Of a stretch of DNA of 64,000 bases, positions 15,701-26,114 are shown piece after piece. Within the stretch, counting starts at the first letter, position 1, and the number at the start of each line of letters is the position of its first letter. The notes under the pieces are model-generated. The model saw only the letters and a list, made by a program, of their open reading frames with translations. It did not search any database and was not told where the DNA came from. A program made the position numbers and the translations under genes. Source of the stretch: Panopea generosa (lineage: Eukaryota > Mollusca > Bivalvia > Adapedonta > Hiatellidae); contig CM055901.1 of assembly GCA_029582155.1 (NCBI GenBank), positions 50,969,206-51,033,205 of the forward strand. Reading direction: 5' to 3'.

Positions 15701-17192
15701 GGCCAACTTACTTGTATTTGACTGATTGTTTTATTATTTTGTATTTGGTGTTGCTGTTAATAAACACAATGTGTATGTTATTTTAGAGCAGTCATGGTAA
15801 CAATGATCATATAGGTGCTTTTTCTAAAAATTGTTTTTAAATAAAGTATAATCTTAAATACCAGCATGTTGGAATGGTCTAAGGTGTCGTCTCAAGGTCA
15901 CTTAGCTCTCACTACTAAGGTTGTAGGTTCGAGTCCTGTTTGCTCCAAAAACTTCATGCAAGAGAGTTTGCCAGTTACTTGCAGAAAGACAGTGGTTCTC
16001 CTCGGATCCATTCCACCAATAAAACTGAATATGCCATATATACTCCGATCCCATTACAAAGAAAAGCAAAAAAAAGTCTGACTTTGGTTTTCACAGAAGA
16101 TGAAAAAGTGTCTACATTATTGAGTAACTTTACTCAACTATGATCGGTTTTAATTTAGCTCAGCTAAGCTGAAAGATTAGAGTGAGCTATTCTGAATGTA
16201 CATCAGTTAACAAGTATTTTAATTGTCCTTGTGTGTACTCCAGCACATGTGTTGTTTAGTTTGATATGGACCACACATGTGGTTATGTAATCATTTAAAT
16301 AATCAGTGTCTGAAGTTATAGCCCTTGAATCTGCAAAACTAGTTCAGTATTGTCTCTCAATACGATTTGTTTGTTTTGTTCAGTTTCAAAAGTTATTTTA
16401 AAGAGCTTGACGTAATTTATATTTATATTCGAGATATAATTCGAGAGTCGGCACACATGAAAAGAAAGAAATGATTAAAGACCACATATTTCAATTATCT
16501 CATTCCTTACAATTTTCGAGTTATAATATATATAAAATATATATTATTTGAATTACAGTAGAACCTCATTGGCTCGAACGTGGATGGCTTAAACCCCACA
16601 TACAACTTTAACCACTTACCTGGTCCCAGCTAAATTCCTATTTCGATGTACATTCATCTACATGCATGGCATTTGGCTCAAACAACCTTTAACCTGAACT
16701 AATTTGGCCAGTCCCGCAGGGTTTTAGCCATCGGAATTCTACTGTATTTGAACTATTTAGCCATTGCATCAGTTGTAGTTACTTCCCTTATTTAGTGCAA
16801 CATAACATGTGTATTAAAGACATCAAGACACCACAGAGCTGGGTCAGAAGGTGACAATCAGCCTGAGGACATTATTCATTTCTCAGGCCAGACTCTGTCA
16901 TGTGTGAACCTCTAATTATGCCATAGGTGGGTAGTTTAGGGCTATTGTAGCCCTTTTGATTTTCGTGCAACTCCTGCCATAATATCTTTGTGGATATTTC
17001 TAAAGTTAATGTAAGGAAGAAAATATTATGTATTTTATACTTCAGCTGTTAACAGTGACCCCTGAGGAGAACTCTCTGGCCCTTGTCTACAGGGATAAAG
17101 AAACCCTTAAATTTGTGAAACACCTCAACAGTGGAGCCAACAGCATGGTGAACAAAGGATTCTATGATATCAGTGCTGTGTATTATGAATAA
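724..17192 (+). CDS. OGFOD1: OGFOD1 prolyl 3-hydroxylase, 5'-partial, 12 exons in window
   Basis: Exons: 724-875, 3803-3852, 5442-5542, 5855-5971, 8690-8781, 9288-9416, 9896-10009, 10468-10547, 12777-13162, 14425-14556, 15089-15147, 17046-17192 (stop TAA). All phases close, giving about 518 residues. The first exon starts with two bases completing a codon, so the N-terminal exon(s), about 40 residues by comparison with the ~540-residue family, are missing. Known family role: 2-oxoglutarate/Fe(II) hydroxylation of a prolyl residue in ribosomal protein uS12, affecting translation and stress granules. Visible evidence: the HxD iron pair in [10 protein letters not shown] (His codon 5869, Asp codon 5875), the distal His in GWFHGP (codon 9342), and the non-catalytic C-terminal double-stranded beta-helix with [16 protein letters not shown] and LALVYRD. 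An acidic Ser/Asp/Glu-rich linker lies in exon 12777-13162, as in orthologues. The intron after 14556 uses a GC donor. Confidence 0.95.
873..1124 (+). repeat. 126-bp tandem duplication carrying the 5' splice site
   Basis: The block from the last bases of the first OGFOD1 exon (CAG|GTACGT at 873-881) is repeated 126 bp later (CAG|GTAAGT at 999-1007), with near-identical sequence to about 1122. The second copy holds a donor closer to consensus than the first. Confidence 0.95.
1255..1475 (-). mobile_element. tRNA-derived SINE, family A
   Basis: Family A (ten copies in this window) has a degenerate Leu/Ser-tRNA-like head with a GGTTCGAGTCC-type B box, then AGTTTGCCAGTTACTTGCA, then a tail with CCACCAATAAAACTGGATATG. 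This copy is reversed and diverged. Confidence 0.7.
1490..1640 (+). repeat. Short tandem duplication, about 82 bp
   Basis: A segment containing ACTGGCAATGTGCATATTGA occurs near 1490 and again near 1572. It lies between two family A SINEs. Confidence 0.6.
1640..1860 (-). mobile_element. tRNA-derived SINE, family A
   Basis: Reversed family A copy: on the minus strand a head with GTGGTCTAAGGTGC-like A box is followed by AGTTTGCC-like and AATAAAACTGGATGCCATAT tail elements. Confidence 0.75.
2300..3330 (+). repeat. Degenerate tandem repeat, about 165-180 bp period, about 5 units
   Basis: CACCCAGGTTAAAC recurs near 2361, 2522, 2700, 2877 and 3218. Each is followed by CACTCATTGGATG, a CATGTGTGTTCACCATCATC block and an AAGAACCATAACTCTGGATT block. 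It is preceded by a GTCGTCGGCGTCGTC microsatellite-like lead. The style resembles bivalve elements with a tandemly repeated core; that classification is inference. Confidence 0.75.
3563..3612 (+). mobile_element. SINE family B 3' fragment
   Basis: The tail ATGACTGAAAAATTGTTGAA plus ACGCTAAACACCATTCAAC matches the end of the longer family B copy at 23100-23395. Confidence 0.6.
4480..4745 (-). mobile_element. tRNA-derived SINE, family C
   Basis: Close match to the copy at 28718-29007: TTTAGCGTCATTTTTATGCC, GAGGGCTAACAGACGATCAG and the reversed B box ending GGGGATTCGAACTC. The tRNA-like A-box half is missing here, so the head is truncated. Confidence 0.8.
5670..5762 (-). mobile_element. SINE family B head fragment
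   Basis: Reversed family B head: TGTATGACCTGACCAGAGATTG and a CACCACTAGTCCACCAC stretch, which is the complement of the GTGGTCTAGTGGT A-box region seen at 42286. Confidence 0.6.
6078..7955 (+). repeat. 43-bp minisatellite with higher-order repeats, about 43 units
   Basis: The unit runs CTTATACATGCCACCTTGTC, AACTGTTGATAACATCTGTA, CAG (43 bp). It fills nearly 1.9 kb of the OGFOD1 intron between exons 5855-5971 and 8690-8781. Variant units recur in blocks: a four-unit block of 172 bp (for example starts at 6552 and 6724) and a five-unit block of about 218 bp (starts near 7025 and 7243). This shows segmental amplification. Confidence 0.97.
8173..8405 (+). mobile_element. tRNA-derived SINE, family A
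   Basis: Direct copy: GAAGTGGTCTAAGGTGC head, GGTTTGAATCC B box, AGAGAGTTTGCC body, tail ending in AATAAAATGCCTTATACATC. Confidence 0.8.
8940..9052 (+). repeat. Imperfect short tandem duplication
   Basis: A segment with GTGGGTATTGATAATGTAT occurs near 8975 and again near 9033, period about 58 bp. Confidence 0.6.
9510..9712 (+). mobile_element. tRNA-derived SINE, family A (diverged)
   Basis: Contains AAGTGGTCTAAAGCATTGTC, TAGGTTTGAATTTT, GAGAAAGTTTTGCAGTTACT and a TCTGAGGTCTACCAAGAAAA tail, all family A landmarks. Confidence 0.65.
10131..10255 (-). mobile_element. tRNA-like SINE fragment
   Basis: The reversed strand reads as a tRNA-like head with B box GGTTCGATCC followed by CCAGCTCGACCC. 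It does not match families A-C closely. Confidence 0.5.
10765..10990 (+). mobile_element. tRNA-derived SINE, family A (diverged)
   Basis: Head GCATGGTCCAGTGGTTTAAA, followed by a GGTTGTAGATTACAACTCG B-box remnant and a CTCCACCAATAAAAACTTGC tail. Confidence 0.6.
11188..12343. mobile_element. Fold-back / MITE-like element with long imperfect inverted repeats
   Basis: The arms match in inverse orientation: 11190-11210 (ATCTTTTTTAGTGGTAAA) pairs with 12323-12342. A longer inner block at 11281-11350 (CTATCTTACTATAGCTTTTG, then TAAATAATGGAAAGG, GGACACTTCAAAA) pairs with 12003-12072. About 650 bp lies between the inner arms and has no supported gene. It sits in the OGFOD1 intron before exon 12777-13162. 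Confidence 0.8.
13395..13945 (+). repeat. 31-bp minisatellite, about 17-18 units
   Basis: The unit TCATAGCAAGAGGTATCTGT plus GAATGAATGTG (31 bp) occurs with frequent shortened variants lacking TGTGA. It lies in the OGFOD1 intron just after exon 12777-13162. Confidence 0.9.
14557..14562 (+). other. Non-canonical GC splice donor of OGFOD1
   Basis: The exon ends ...CAAG and the intron starts GCAAGT, the usual context of GC-AG introns. Only this donor joins in frame to the acceptor at 15087-15088, giving the conserved GC(Q)GW(E)xEYGG stretch. The nearby GT at 14561 would shift the frame into a stop. Confidence 0.88.
14998..15065 (+). mobile_element. SINE family C tail fragment
   Basis: GTTAACTAATCGTCTGTTAG and AAAAATGACGCTAAATATTC are the complement of the family C ends seen at 4480 and 28718. 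Confidence 0.65.
15405..15670. mobile_element. MITE family 1 copy
   Basis: Shares with 60665-60900 (opposite orientation) the ends AACCCTTTA and ATAGATGCCTTTGGACACCT, the core GAGCAATCTGAACTCTTCCT, and an end resembling ACGCGTATCTTTGGAGTAAA. A 25-bp piece containing TAGATGCCTTTGGACACCT is duplicated in tandem in this copy only. Confidence 0.75.
15860..16060 (+). mobile_element. tRNA-derived SINE, family A
   Basis: One of the best preserved family A copies: GGAATGGTCTAAGGTGTCG, GGTTGTAGGTTCGAGTCCTG, AGAGAGTTTGCCAGTTACTT, TCCACCAATAAAACTGAATA. Confidence 0.85.
16557..16748. mobile_element. MITE with CAGTAGAA termini
   Basis: Starts ACAGTAGAACCTC and ends GAATTCTACTGTA, with further inverted pairing inside (GGCTCGAACG...TTGGCTCAAAC style text). 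About 190 bp, no coding capacity. It lies in the last OGFOD1 intron. Confidence 0.7.
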
Positions 17193-17193
17193 A
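17188..17193 (+). promoter_or_regulatory. Candidate poly(A) signal overlapping the OGFOD1 stop
   Basis: AATAAA overlaps the TAA stop codon (17190-17192). If used, the 3'UTR would be extremely short. A weaker ATAAAA lies near 17250, just before the 27-bp satellite. Which one is used cannot be told from sequence. Confidence 0.45.
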
Positions 17194-17329
17194 GTATTGT
17201 TTTTATCTTATACTTTGTTTGTTAATTTTAAGAACACAATATTATATACATAAAATACTAAAAACATCTTATCTTTCACACTATAACATGCATGTCATAC
17301 CATTTATTCTACAATAAACTTCAAGGTCT

Positions 17330-19318
17330 GTATTCATTATACATGTTTTACCAGCTGTTCTCACTATACATGTTTCACCAGCTGTACTCATTATATATGT
17401 TACACCAGCTGTACTCATTATACATGTTTTACCAGCTGTACTAATTATACATATATCACCAGCTGTACACATACACATATCACCAGCTGTACTCATTATA
17501 CATATTTCACCAACTGTACTCATTATACATGTTTCACCTGCTGTACACATACATGTTTCACTTACTGTACACATTATACATGTATCACCAGCTGTACACA
17601 TACATGTTTCACCTGCTGTACACATTATATGTGTATCACCACCTGTACTCATTATACATGTATCACCAGCTGTACTCATTATACATATATTACCAGCTGT
17701 ACACACTATACATGTTTCACCATCTGTACTCATTATACATGTTTCACCTGCTGTACTCATTATACATGTTTCACCAGCTGAACTCACTATACATGTTTTA
17801 CCAGCTGTACTCATTATACATGTTTCACCATCTGTACTCATTATACATGTTTCACCTGCTGTATTCACTATACATATTTCACCAGCTGTACTCACTATAT
17901 ATGTTTCACCTGCTGTAGACATTATACATGTATCACCAGCTGTACTGTACTCACTATACATGTATAACCAGCTGTATCCATTATACATGATTCACCTGCT
18001 GTACTTATTATACATGTTTCACCATCTGTACTCACTATACATGTTTCACCAGCTGTATACATGTTTCACCTGCTGTACTCATAATACATGTATCACCAGC
18101 TGTACACAATATACATGTATCACCAGCTGTATCCATTATACATGTTTCACCTGCTGTACTCATTATACATGTTTCACTAGCTGTATACATGTTTCACCTG
18201 CTGTACTCATAATACATGTATAACCAGCTGTATCCATTATACATGTTTCACCAGCTGTACACATTATACATGTTTTACCAGCTGTATACATGTTTCACCT
18301 GCTGTAGACATTATACATGTATCACCAGCTGTACTGTACTCACTATACATGTATAACCACCTGTACGCAATATACATGTTTCACCAGCTGTACACATTAT
18401 GCATGCTTCACCAGCTGTACGCATTATACATGTATCACCAGCTGTACTTATTATACATGCCTCACCAGCTGTACTAATTACACATGTTTCACCAGCTGTA
18501 TTCATTAAACATGCTTCACCAGCTGTACTCACTATACATGTATCACCAGCTTTACTCATCATACATGTATCACCAGCTGTATCCATTATACATATTTTAC
18601 CTGCTGTACTCATTATACATGTTTCACTAGCTGTATACATGTTTCACCTGCTGTACTCATAATACATGTATAACCAGCTGTATCCATTATACATGTTTCA
18701 CCTGCTGTACTCATTATACATGTTTCACCAGCTGTATACATGTTTCACCTGCTGTACTCGTAAAACATGTATAACCAGCTGTATCCATTATACATGTTTC
18801 ACCTGCTGTACACATTATACATGTATCACCAGCTGTACTGTACTTACTATACATGTATCACCAGCTGTACACATTATACATATTTTATCTGTGTACTCAT
18901 TATACATGTTTCACCATCTGTACTCACTATAAATGTTTCACCAGCTGTGGTCATTATACATGTTTCACCAGCTGTATACATGTTTCACCTGCTGTACTCA
19001 TAATACATGTATAACCAGCTGTATCCATTATACATGTTTCATCTGCTGTACTCGAGCATGCTTCACCAGCTGTACACATTATACATGTTTCACCAGCTGT
19101 ACTCACTATACATGTATCACTAGCTGTACTCGTACATGTTTCACCAGCTGTACTCATTATACATGTTTCATCAGCTGAACTCACTATACATGTTTCACCA
19201 GCTATACTCATTATACATGTATCACCAGCTTTACACAATATACGTGTTTCACCAGTTGTACACATTGTACATGTTTCACCTGCCTGTACCCATTATACAT
19301 GTTTCGCCAGCTAAACTC
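17330..19318 (+). repeat. 27-bp satellite, about 2 kb, about 72 units
   Basis: The unit is CAGCTGTACTCATTATACAT plus GTTTCAC (27 bp), with palindromic CAGCTG and ACATGT cores. Because 27 is a multiple of three and the unit lacks stops in several frames, long spurious ORFs appear on both strands. The array begins about 140 bp after the OGFOD1 stop and ends at the 3' edge of the mariner relic. Confidence 0.97.
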
Positions 19319-19319
19319 A

Positions 19320-20674
19320 TTTTTAGGAGAGTCACTTGAAAAATACTAGTCAGTGCAGCAGATAGCGTTGTAAATGCATCCTTGAATGCTTGTTTGGGGA
19401 TACCCTTCAGACACTAGAAAAGTCACAGGGAGCAAGGTCAGCGCTGTAGGGTGGATGTGGTAAAGTTTGAATATGTCCAGGACTGTAGTGTGAATGTGCA
19501 AAAGTTTGAATATGTTCAGGACTGTAGTGTGGATGTGGTAAAGTTTGAATATGTTCAGGACTGTAGGGTGGATGTGGTAAAGTTTGAATTTGTTCAGGAC
19601 TGTAGGGTGGATGTGGTAAAGTTTGAATCTGTTCAGGACTGTAGTGTGGATGTGGAAAAGTTTGAATATGTTCTGGACTGTAGGGTGGATGTGGTAAAGT
19701 TTGAATATGTTCAGGACTGTAGGGTGGCTGTGGAAAAGTTTGAATATGTTCAGGACTGTAGGGTGGATGTGGTAAAGTTTGAATATGTTCAGGACTGTAG
19801 GGTGGATGTGGAAAAGTTTGAATATGTTCAGGACTGTTGTGTGGATGTGGAAAAGTTTGAATATGTTCAGGAATGTAGGGTGGATGTGGTAAAGTTTGAA
19901 TATGTCAAATATTTTTTATGAGAGTAGACTTGTGTGCAGTTGGGGTATTGTGGAGCAAATAAGACTCCTTTGGCTGGGCTGGGCATACCGGTCTGTAGCA
20001 TAGTGCTGTATAGAAAGTATATTGTCTCGGTAAAATGTTCCCGTAACAATAATGTGATCTGGTATTGGCACTCGAGCCATTATTTCTTCCAAATAAAAAA
20101 AGTATAGCATACATGATGTTTTTTATAGCCGTTTTAGGCACCCTATTTGAGGTTTCTCTTCATTTTCACTGATCCAAACTTTATTTTTCTATGCAGTCAG
20201 GTTCAAAGAAGTATAGACTTGTCTCATCACCAGTAATGATCTCATTTACACTGTTAAAGTGAGAATTTCTGTATCTGGAGAGAAGCTGGCTGTAGATTTC
20301 CACACATCTCTTCTGTCTTCACTCAATAAAATGAGCAATCACATTTCTGGAGCTTCAATACATTTTAATGAATATAATCCTGACAAATTAATGCCCATTA
20401 AATTCCCTAACTGTTCCACTGTATACCTTGCACCTGTCTTGATAGCTGATTTCATAGCAGCGATATCCCTGTCAGATGCCACAAATAGAGGTCTCCCAAA
20501 CTGGGCCTCATTTTTAGTCTGTTCCCCTCCATCTTTAAACAAGCCCACTTACCTTCTGATAGTTGGATATGACAGTGCCTTGTCTGTATATACTAAGTCC
20601 AAATCCTTTTTAATTTCCACTGCGGAATAACCTAAAAATGCCTGGACTTGACAAAACAGTCTTTGCGTCTTCAT
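19320..20674 (-). pseudogene. Decayed mariner-family transposase with an internal repeat expansion
   Basis: Read on the minus strand, an ATG at 20674 opens a helix-turn-helix region with PTIRR, a TAA where the conserved Trp should be, VGLFKDGGEQ, and FGRPLFVASDRDIAAM. Near 20205 comes ITGDET with the first catalytic Asp. Several frameshifts and stops follow. The second Asp region (HDNAPAH in the family) is degraded to TIPQLH near 19950. Then comes the conserved HIQTLPHPPY motif, repeated twelve times (19449-19912), and finally YSADLAPCDF near 19440 with the third Asp. Downstream it decays into the 27-bp satellite. It cannot encode an active enzyme. Terminal repeats were not found. Confidence 0.85.
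19449..19912 (-). repeat. 39-bp minisatellite derived from the mariner HPPYSPD motif, 12 units
   Basis: Twelve 39-bp units. On the minus strand each encodes HIQTLPHPPYSPE with small variations, in phase with the flanking transposase text. On the plus strand the units give an uninterrupted 13-residue repeat ORF (VDVVKFEYVQDCR), which is an artefact. Confidence 0.93.
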
Positions 20675-20789
20675 AATATTGCAGCTGTTTTCGGTCATAA
20701 TTTTAGTCACTATACATTACCATGTGCTATTCAGATGCAATTTACACTTACCTAGCATGCAAAACCCAAGATTCAATGAAAAATGAAGG

Positions 20790-21795
20790 TGCTATCATGT
20801 CTGCAACATTTTCCCTATATAACTCTTTGTAAAACAGTGATCCCAGTGACGCCCCAAATTTGACCCCAGGAACCCAATTTCAACAAATCTTTTAGGGGAT
20901 TTTCATGCAATGCTACATTTAAGATATCTAAGGTCTAGGCCGTAGAGAAAATGTTTTTTAAAGTTTCGTTTGAAATATGCTTATAAACCCTGTGGAAGGG
21001 GCATTTGTAATCAAATCACGCTGGTTCAAGAATTGTCCAAGATCTTGTAGTTATATAACTGCTGTGCAAGTTTAGTTACGATTCAGTGAGAAAATGAATG
21101 TGCTATCATGTCTACAACATTTTCCCTATAAACTCTACGTAAAACAGTGACCCCTGTGGCGGCCCCAAATTTGTCCCCAGGAACCCAACTTCAACAAATC
21201 TTTTAAGGGGACTTTCATGCAATGCTATATTTAAAATATCTAAGGTCTAACCTTAGAGAAAATGTTTTTTCGCTTAAAATATGCTTATAAACCCTGTGGC
21301 GGGGGCAATTGTAATCAAATCACGCTGGTTCAAGAATTGTCCAAGATCTTGTAGTTATATAACTGTTGTGGATGTTTGGTTAAGATTCAAAGAAATATGA
21401 AGGTGCTATTGCGCATTTTCCCTATATAACTCTATGTAAAACAGTGACCTGTGGCAGCCCCAGAATTCACCCCAGGGACTTTAACAAATCTTTTAGGGGA
21501 CCTCCATGCAATGCTACATGTAAAATATCTAAGGTCTAGGTCTTGAACATTCAGAAAAAATGTTTTTTAAAGTTTCGTTTAAAATGTGCTTAAAAGCCTT
21601 GTGGCAGGGGCATTTGTGGTTGAATGACGCTGGTTCAAGAGCTCATCGGAGATCTTACAGTTATATAACTGCTGTGCAAGTTTGGTTAAGATTCAATGGA
21701 AAATGAAGGTGCTATCGCGTCTACAAGAAAAATGTTATTGGACAAACAATTTGCCATGACAAAAGTCCCGTTGGCCTTTGGCCAGTTGAGCTAAA
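20790..21795 (+). repeat. Element with about 3 tandem units of about 300 bp
   Basis: AAAACAGTGA, CCCCAGGAACCCAA, CAACAAATCTTTTAGGGG, CATGCAATGCTACAT and CAAGATCTTGTAGTTATATA recur near 20835, 21145 and 21450. It ends at TTGGCCTTTGGCCAGTTGAG, an end shared (as complement) with the element at 55950. A fragment of the same family lies at 32515-32700. Confidence 0.8.
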
Positions 21796-23099
21796 AATTA
21801 CTGATTAATACTTTTCAAACGGCCATTTGTCTACACAAAAAACAAAAACAATGTGCATTAAACTACACGGTAAAAATATATGATTCTGGTGTGCCATCTT
21901 GACAGCAATTTGGACAATTACATTTGATTTTTAATATTAGCATCAAATGAATATTTGTACACACAAAAATTGGAAATATTATTTATTCATTCTTGTTCAA
22001 AGATAAAATCGTACTGAAAGATAAACATGGCTGATTTTGATGTCCATCTTTAATTTCAGCCATTAGGACATATTCTTATTGGATTTTGTTAAGAATAGAA
22101 CAGAACAGAACAAAACAGAACAGATATTTTATTTCAGATTTGTACATAAATACATTGTCATAACAACAACTCATAATATCATGTAAACTATATCGTTAAC
22201 AAGTACGTCATTAGCACCATCATATTTCATTATCATTTGATATATATTAAATATTCATGTTTCAAATAGATGTCAAAATAATATAAATGCTTTTCAATCC
22301 TTAAGTTCTTCAAGAAGAAGAAGAGGATGAACACATGGATTAAACATTTAAATGATTATTATTATTTCATTGCCAAATATATATTTAAATTTCACATTAA
22401 ATATTTAAAATGTTACTTCTTATTTCAGAAAACGTTTTATATACTGTGCAGATCCGATTAAAATAATTATGTCATTTGATTTAAACTTGTTCATAGAAGG
22501 TCTTTATATAAATAAAATATTTTTTATAAAATTAATATATACCCGGTATCACCATTAAATTGCTGTAGCAAGAACAGATAAAAATTCATTTTTATCTTCT
22601 ACCTCAGTTGAGTTTCAACATGAACAACATCTCTTGTTTCTTGGAATAGGATTTCTTGCTTCTATATGAAGTAAAGGGTTATAACAACCAGTTTGAATTC
22701 TGAGAGTATGAGTTGATAATCTAATTCTTGTAAAATCTTAACCCATTTCAGAGAATATCTAAATATTGCTCACATGCAAAAGTAGTTTCAAAATACTTAT
22801 AGTCTTCCAACAACACGACTATTGTTAACTGTACCACACTATTCTTGAATAAAACAATCAGTAATACATTTTTTAATATACAAGGAAATGTTTTTTATAT
22901 AGTGAAACATTATCTGTAAATAGTTACAAAAACCCACTACAATCATTTAATAGCTTCTTAACATTAGAAATACAAGTTTTACATCCTTTTGCACAATCAC
23001 ATTAATAATACATTGTTTTTATAGTTTATTAGGCATTTGTCTATGCAAAATGTAAAACACATTCTGTTTTTATTATTAAACAAGGTTACTTATACTAAA
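21796..23099. other. Gene-free AT-rich stretch
   Basis: No supportable exon. The only pattern is an imperfect (AGAAC)n microsatellite at about 22085-22125. Confidence 0.6.
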
Positions 23100-23395
23100 C
23101 CGTTAAGTCCACTTTACATGCGGAAGGTCGTGGGTTGAATACTTGGCCAGGTCATACCAAAGACCAAAGAAAAAAAATGGTACTAGAAGCTTCCTTGCTT
23201 CACTTTCAGCATTTAGAAGATAGTTCTAGGTCTGGCTGCTCAGTATCAGTATAATGTGACTGGGTGAAGTAGCACACCATGCATCTGTGGCATGATACTT
23301 CAGTGTGGCAGTGCTTGGAATACTGTCTTGAGTAGATACAGTCTTGATATGACTGAAAAATTGTTGAAAGAGACACTAAACACCATACAACAACT
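23100..23395 (+). mobile_element. tRNA-derived SINE, family B
   Basis: Head ATGCGGAAGGTCGTGGGTTG, then GGTCATACCAAAGAC, GGTACTAGAAGCTTCCTTGC, TATAATGTGACTGGGTGAAG and a tail with TTGAAAGAGACACTAAACAC. The A-box end is eroded. It is the longest family B copy at its 3' end. Confidence 0.8.
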
Positions 23396-25766
23396 AAACG
23401 GTAAAATATTTATGGTTTTGGCAGCCATCTTGTATATCAGCCATTTTGACCAAGTTTGCCAGCCTAAATTTTTATACTCTGACCTACACTGAGTACCAGG
23501 TGCACATTCCTGCTAAAAAAAAGTAAAATCTTGGTATTATACTTGTGCATGTTAAAGTGAAGATTTGAATGTAAGCTAAAACTTGAATAATGACACACAA
23601 GTGTCACACGGTTTTATATTTGCATAAAATGAAAGTAACAAAAATAAACTTTGATAATGTAAAAAGTAGTACTTGTATTTAGGTTTAGTTATCAGTACGA
23701 ATAATAATCATGCATGAATATTAAATGCACATTACTAATCAATAGATCAATTTATTTTGTATTTTTTGTGACAAAATAACTACATTTAACTTTTTTATTC
23801 AGTAATGAAATTTAGTGAAAAAAAAAATATTATGGCTATTTAAGAGATCCATTAACTTATCTAATAACTTCAATAAAATTTATGTTTTCTCTTTTACATT
23901 TTTACATGTATAAACATTGTATATATTATATAAGGAAAGGAAATTTGCATCTCCTGAAAAAATATTGATAAAATAACACTCAAAGTATTATTAACCATTC
24001 AAAATTCATAAGCAAATTATTTTTGTACACTTGTATTAACTTTTAATGTTTTATGATGTTCTGATCATGCAAAATGATCTTAAGTTAAAATATTGCAGTT
24101 TGAAGCAAATTTTCAAGCAGGTTTGTTGTTTTAAGTGTCAGTCTGCAAATTTTCTAATCAAAATTACATCAAAAATTTTAAACTCAAATTGCTGGGAATG
24201 GTATCATTTGTTGAGAATTTCATACTGCTTAGCAACAATTTGACTTGTATTTCAAAGATGAATGGAAGTTTAGATAAATGAAAATGAGATTTTGCGTGAA
24301 TAAGCACGCTTTCCTCAAGTCTCCTTCCCTATAGAAGTCTTTGATAAAGTCAGACAACTATTTCCACCGATGATTACCACAGAAATGCTGTTGACCATTA
24401 TACATTATACGATGGTTCATGAAGGGTGATAAGGGGACAGATATGAAGACGAAAATTGAGCATTTAATTTATTTTGTTTTAGTCTCATCATCCATTTCTT
24501 AACATTTATTTGAATACAAACATTTCAGTATTTTACTGGTTACTTTTTTTTATTCTTAAACCAATGTAATAAATGTAACCAATGTAATTGATATGCATTT
24601 GTATGGAACTGGTTTTCAATCATATACTTAACGCCTTTAAAAACGCAAGTATGGGTACTGTATCAAACATATGACATGAATGAGAAAACTTCCTTATCTC
24701 ATTTTTTCATTTATATACCAACCAATTGCATAACTTTAAAACACAAATTTAACAAATTATTTGCGGTCTATATATATATGAACTGATAACAATGATAGCA
24801 GATCGGGGTTAAAAATATATTCAGTACTAAAAAACTTGTGTTTTTGATGGCGTGAAGTATCAGGACTGGAAAATCCCACTCTTCTGCTCGCCATGACGAG
24901 TGAACATTTGGTCATGACCAGTAATATTTAAGAAAGTGACCTAAATATTTCTTTGATTTTAAGCATTCAATTAAAAATTTTGAAAGGGAGGATGAGTAAC
25001 TTTAATCAGAAATTTCAAGCCCCAAGTTTATTTTATTTTAGTATAATTTACCAGTGTATGTTGGTAAACCAGAGGTCTGGAATGTTAACCTTGAAAAGAT
25101 GTGCATCAAAATGTACAAAATACAATAAACATGTACTCTGCACTGGATACTACAATCCTTAAATAGCAATGGGAGGGCCATTCATGAAGTACAGAGATTT
25201 CTGTTTTTATTACTTTGGACTGAGTAACTGAAAACTTAGTATAATATCGATGCATATCTATCAGATTAATATAAAATATGAAAGTTGTAACTGAATATTG
25301 TTTTGAAATATAATATTTGTGGGAAAAGTTGTAGTTTTAATTCAATAACAATAATATATGTACCATTAAAAGGTAAATCTAAGACTAAATTCATCAAACT
25401 TTTTTAGCTTAAAACTTGCTCCAAATCTACATAGTATTTATCTATTTGAACTAATTTATCAGAATAGTAATCATTTTTATATTCAGAAAAAATCAACATA
25501 TTGTAACAGAAATGATATGTTACATGGCCAGGTGATGGTTGTGGTTTGGAGCCCCAGTTTCCCACTAAAAAGTTTTGATGCATGTTGTGTAAGTGGACTC
25601 TACGACTAGTCTACATTTTTGTAGGGGTAGGTGTTTTTTTTTCTTTTTTTATCAAAATATGATTTTAATAAAGCACTACGATAACATATATATCATGCAT
25701 TGTGAATGAGCATGTGAAAAGATCCCAAAAATCATGAATTCCGTTGTTGTGAATTTAATTATCTCC

Positions 25767-25812
<46 letters not shown>

Positions 25813-26054
25813 TATATATATAATTATATATATATATATATATACATTCTAACTTTTGATTTTTTTTTTTAGATCTTGGCAATAATGTTTGGTTTTTAAG
25901 CTCGAAAATATTTTTCAGTCGGTTGCTTTTTATGGTTTACACTTAATTTATCGCTTTATTTATCTCAATATGAATTTTAAAACCATTGGCAGTGTAAATG
26001 TACACGTATTTAAAGATACTGTATTATATTTGCTTTGAACAAGTACCAGAACTG
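23396..26054. other. Gene-free AT-rich stretch
   Basis: Apart from the (TA)n tract described separately, I see no exon, RNA gene or recognisable element here. Confidence 0.6.
25770..25845 (+). repeat. (TA)n microsatellite
   Basis: About 75 bp of almost pure alternating TA with two short interruptions. Confidence 0.97.
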
Positions 26055-26060
26055 TTTATT
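26055..26060 (-). promoter_or_regulatory. Candidate poly(A) signal of P4HTM
   Basis: AATAAA on the minus strand lies about 55 bases past the P4HTM stop codon (26115-26117). Confidence 0.6.
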
Positions 26061-26114
26061 TAAAATGTTGCGAGCACAATTTCAGTTATATACTTTAAAG
26101 TATATCAAAAGTAT

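Noticed and set aside
17281-19339. Many 60-235 residue ORFs on both strands (MFHQLYSLY or ETCIMSTAG repeats)
   Set aside because: They are frame effects of the 27-bp satellite, which has no stop codons in several frames; no flanking gene structure or domain.
19451-19921. 156-residue plus-strand ORF with a 13-residue repeat
   Set aside because: It is the antisense of the mariner-derived minisatellite; the meaningful reading is on the minus strand.
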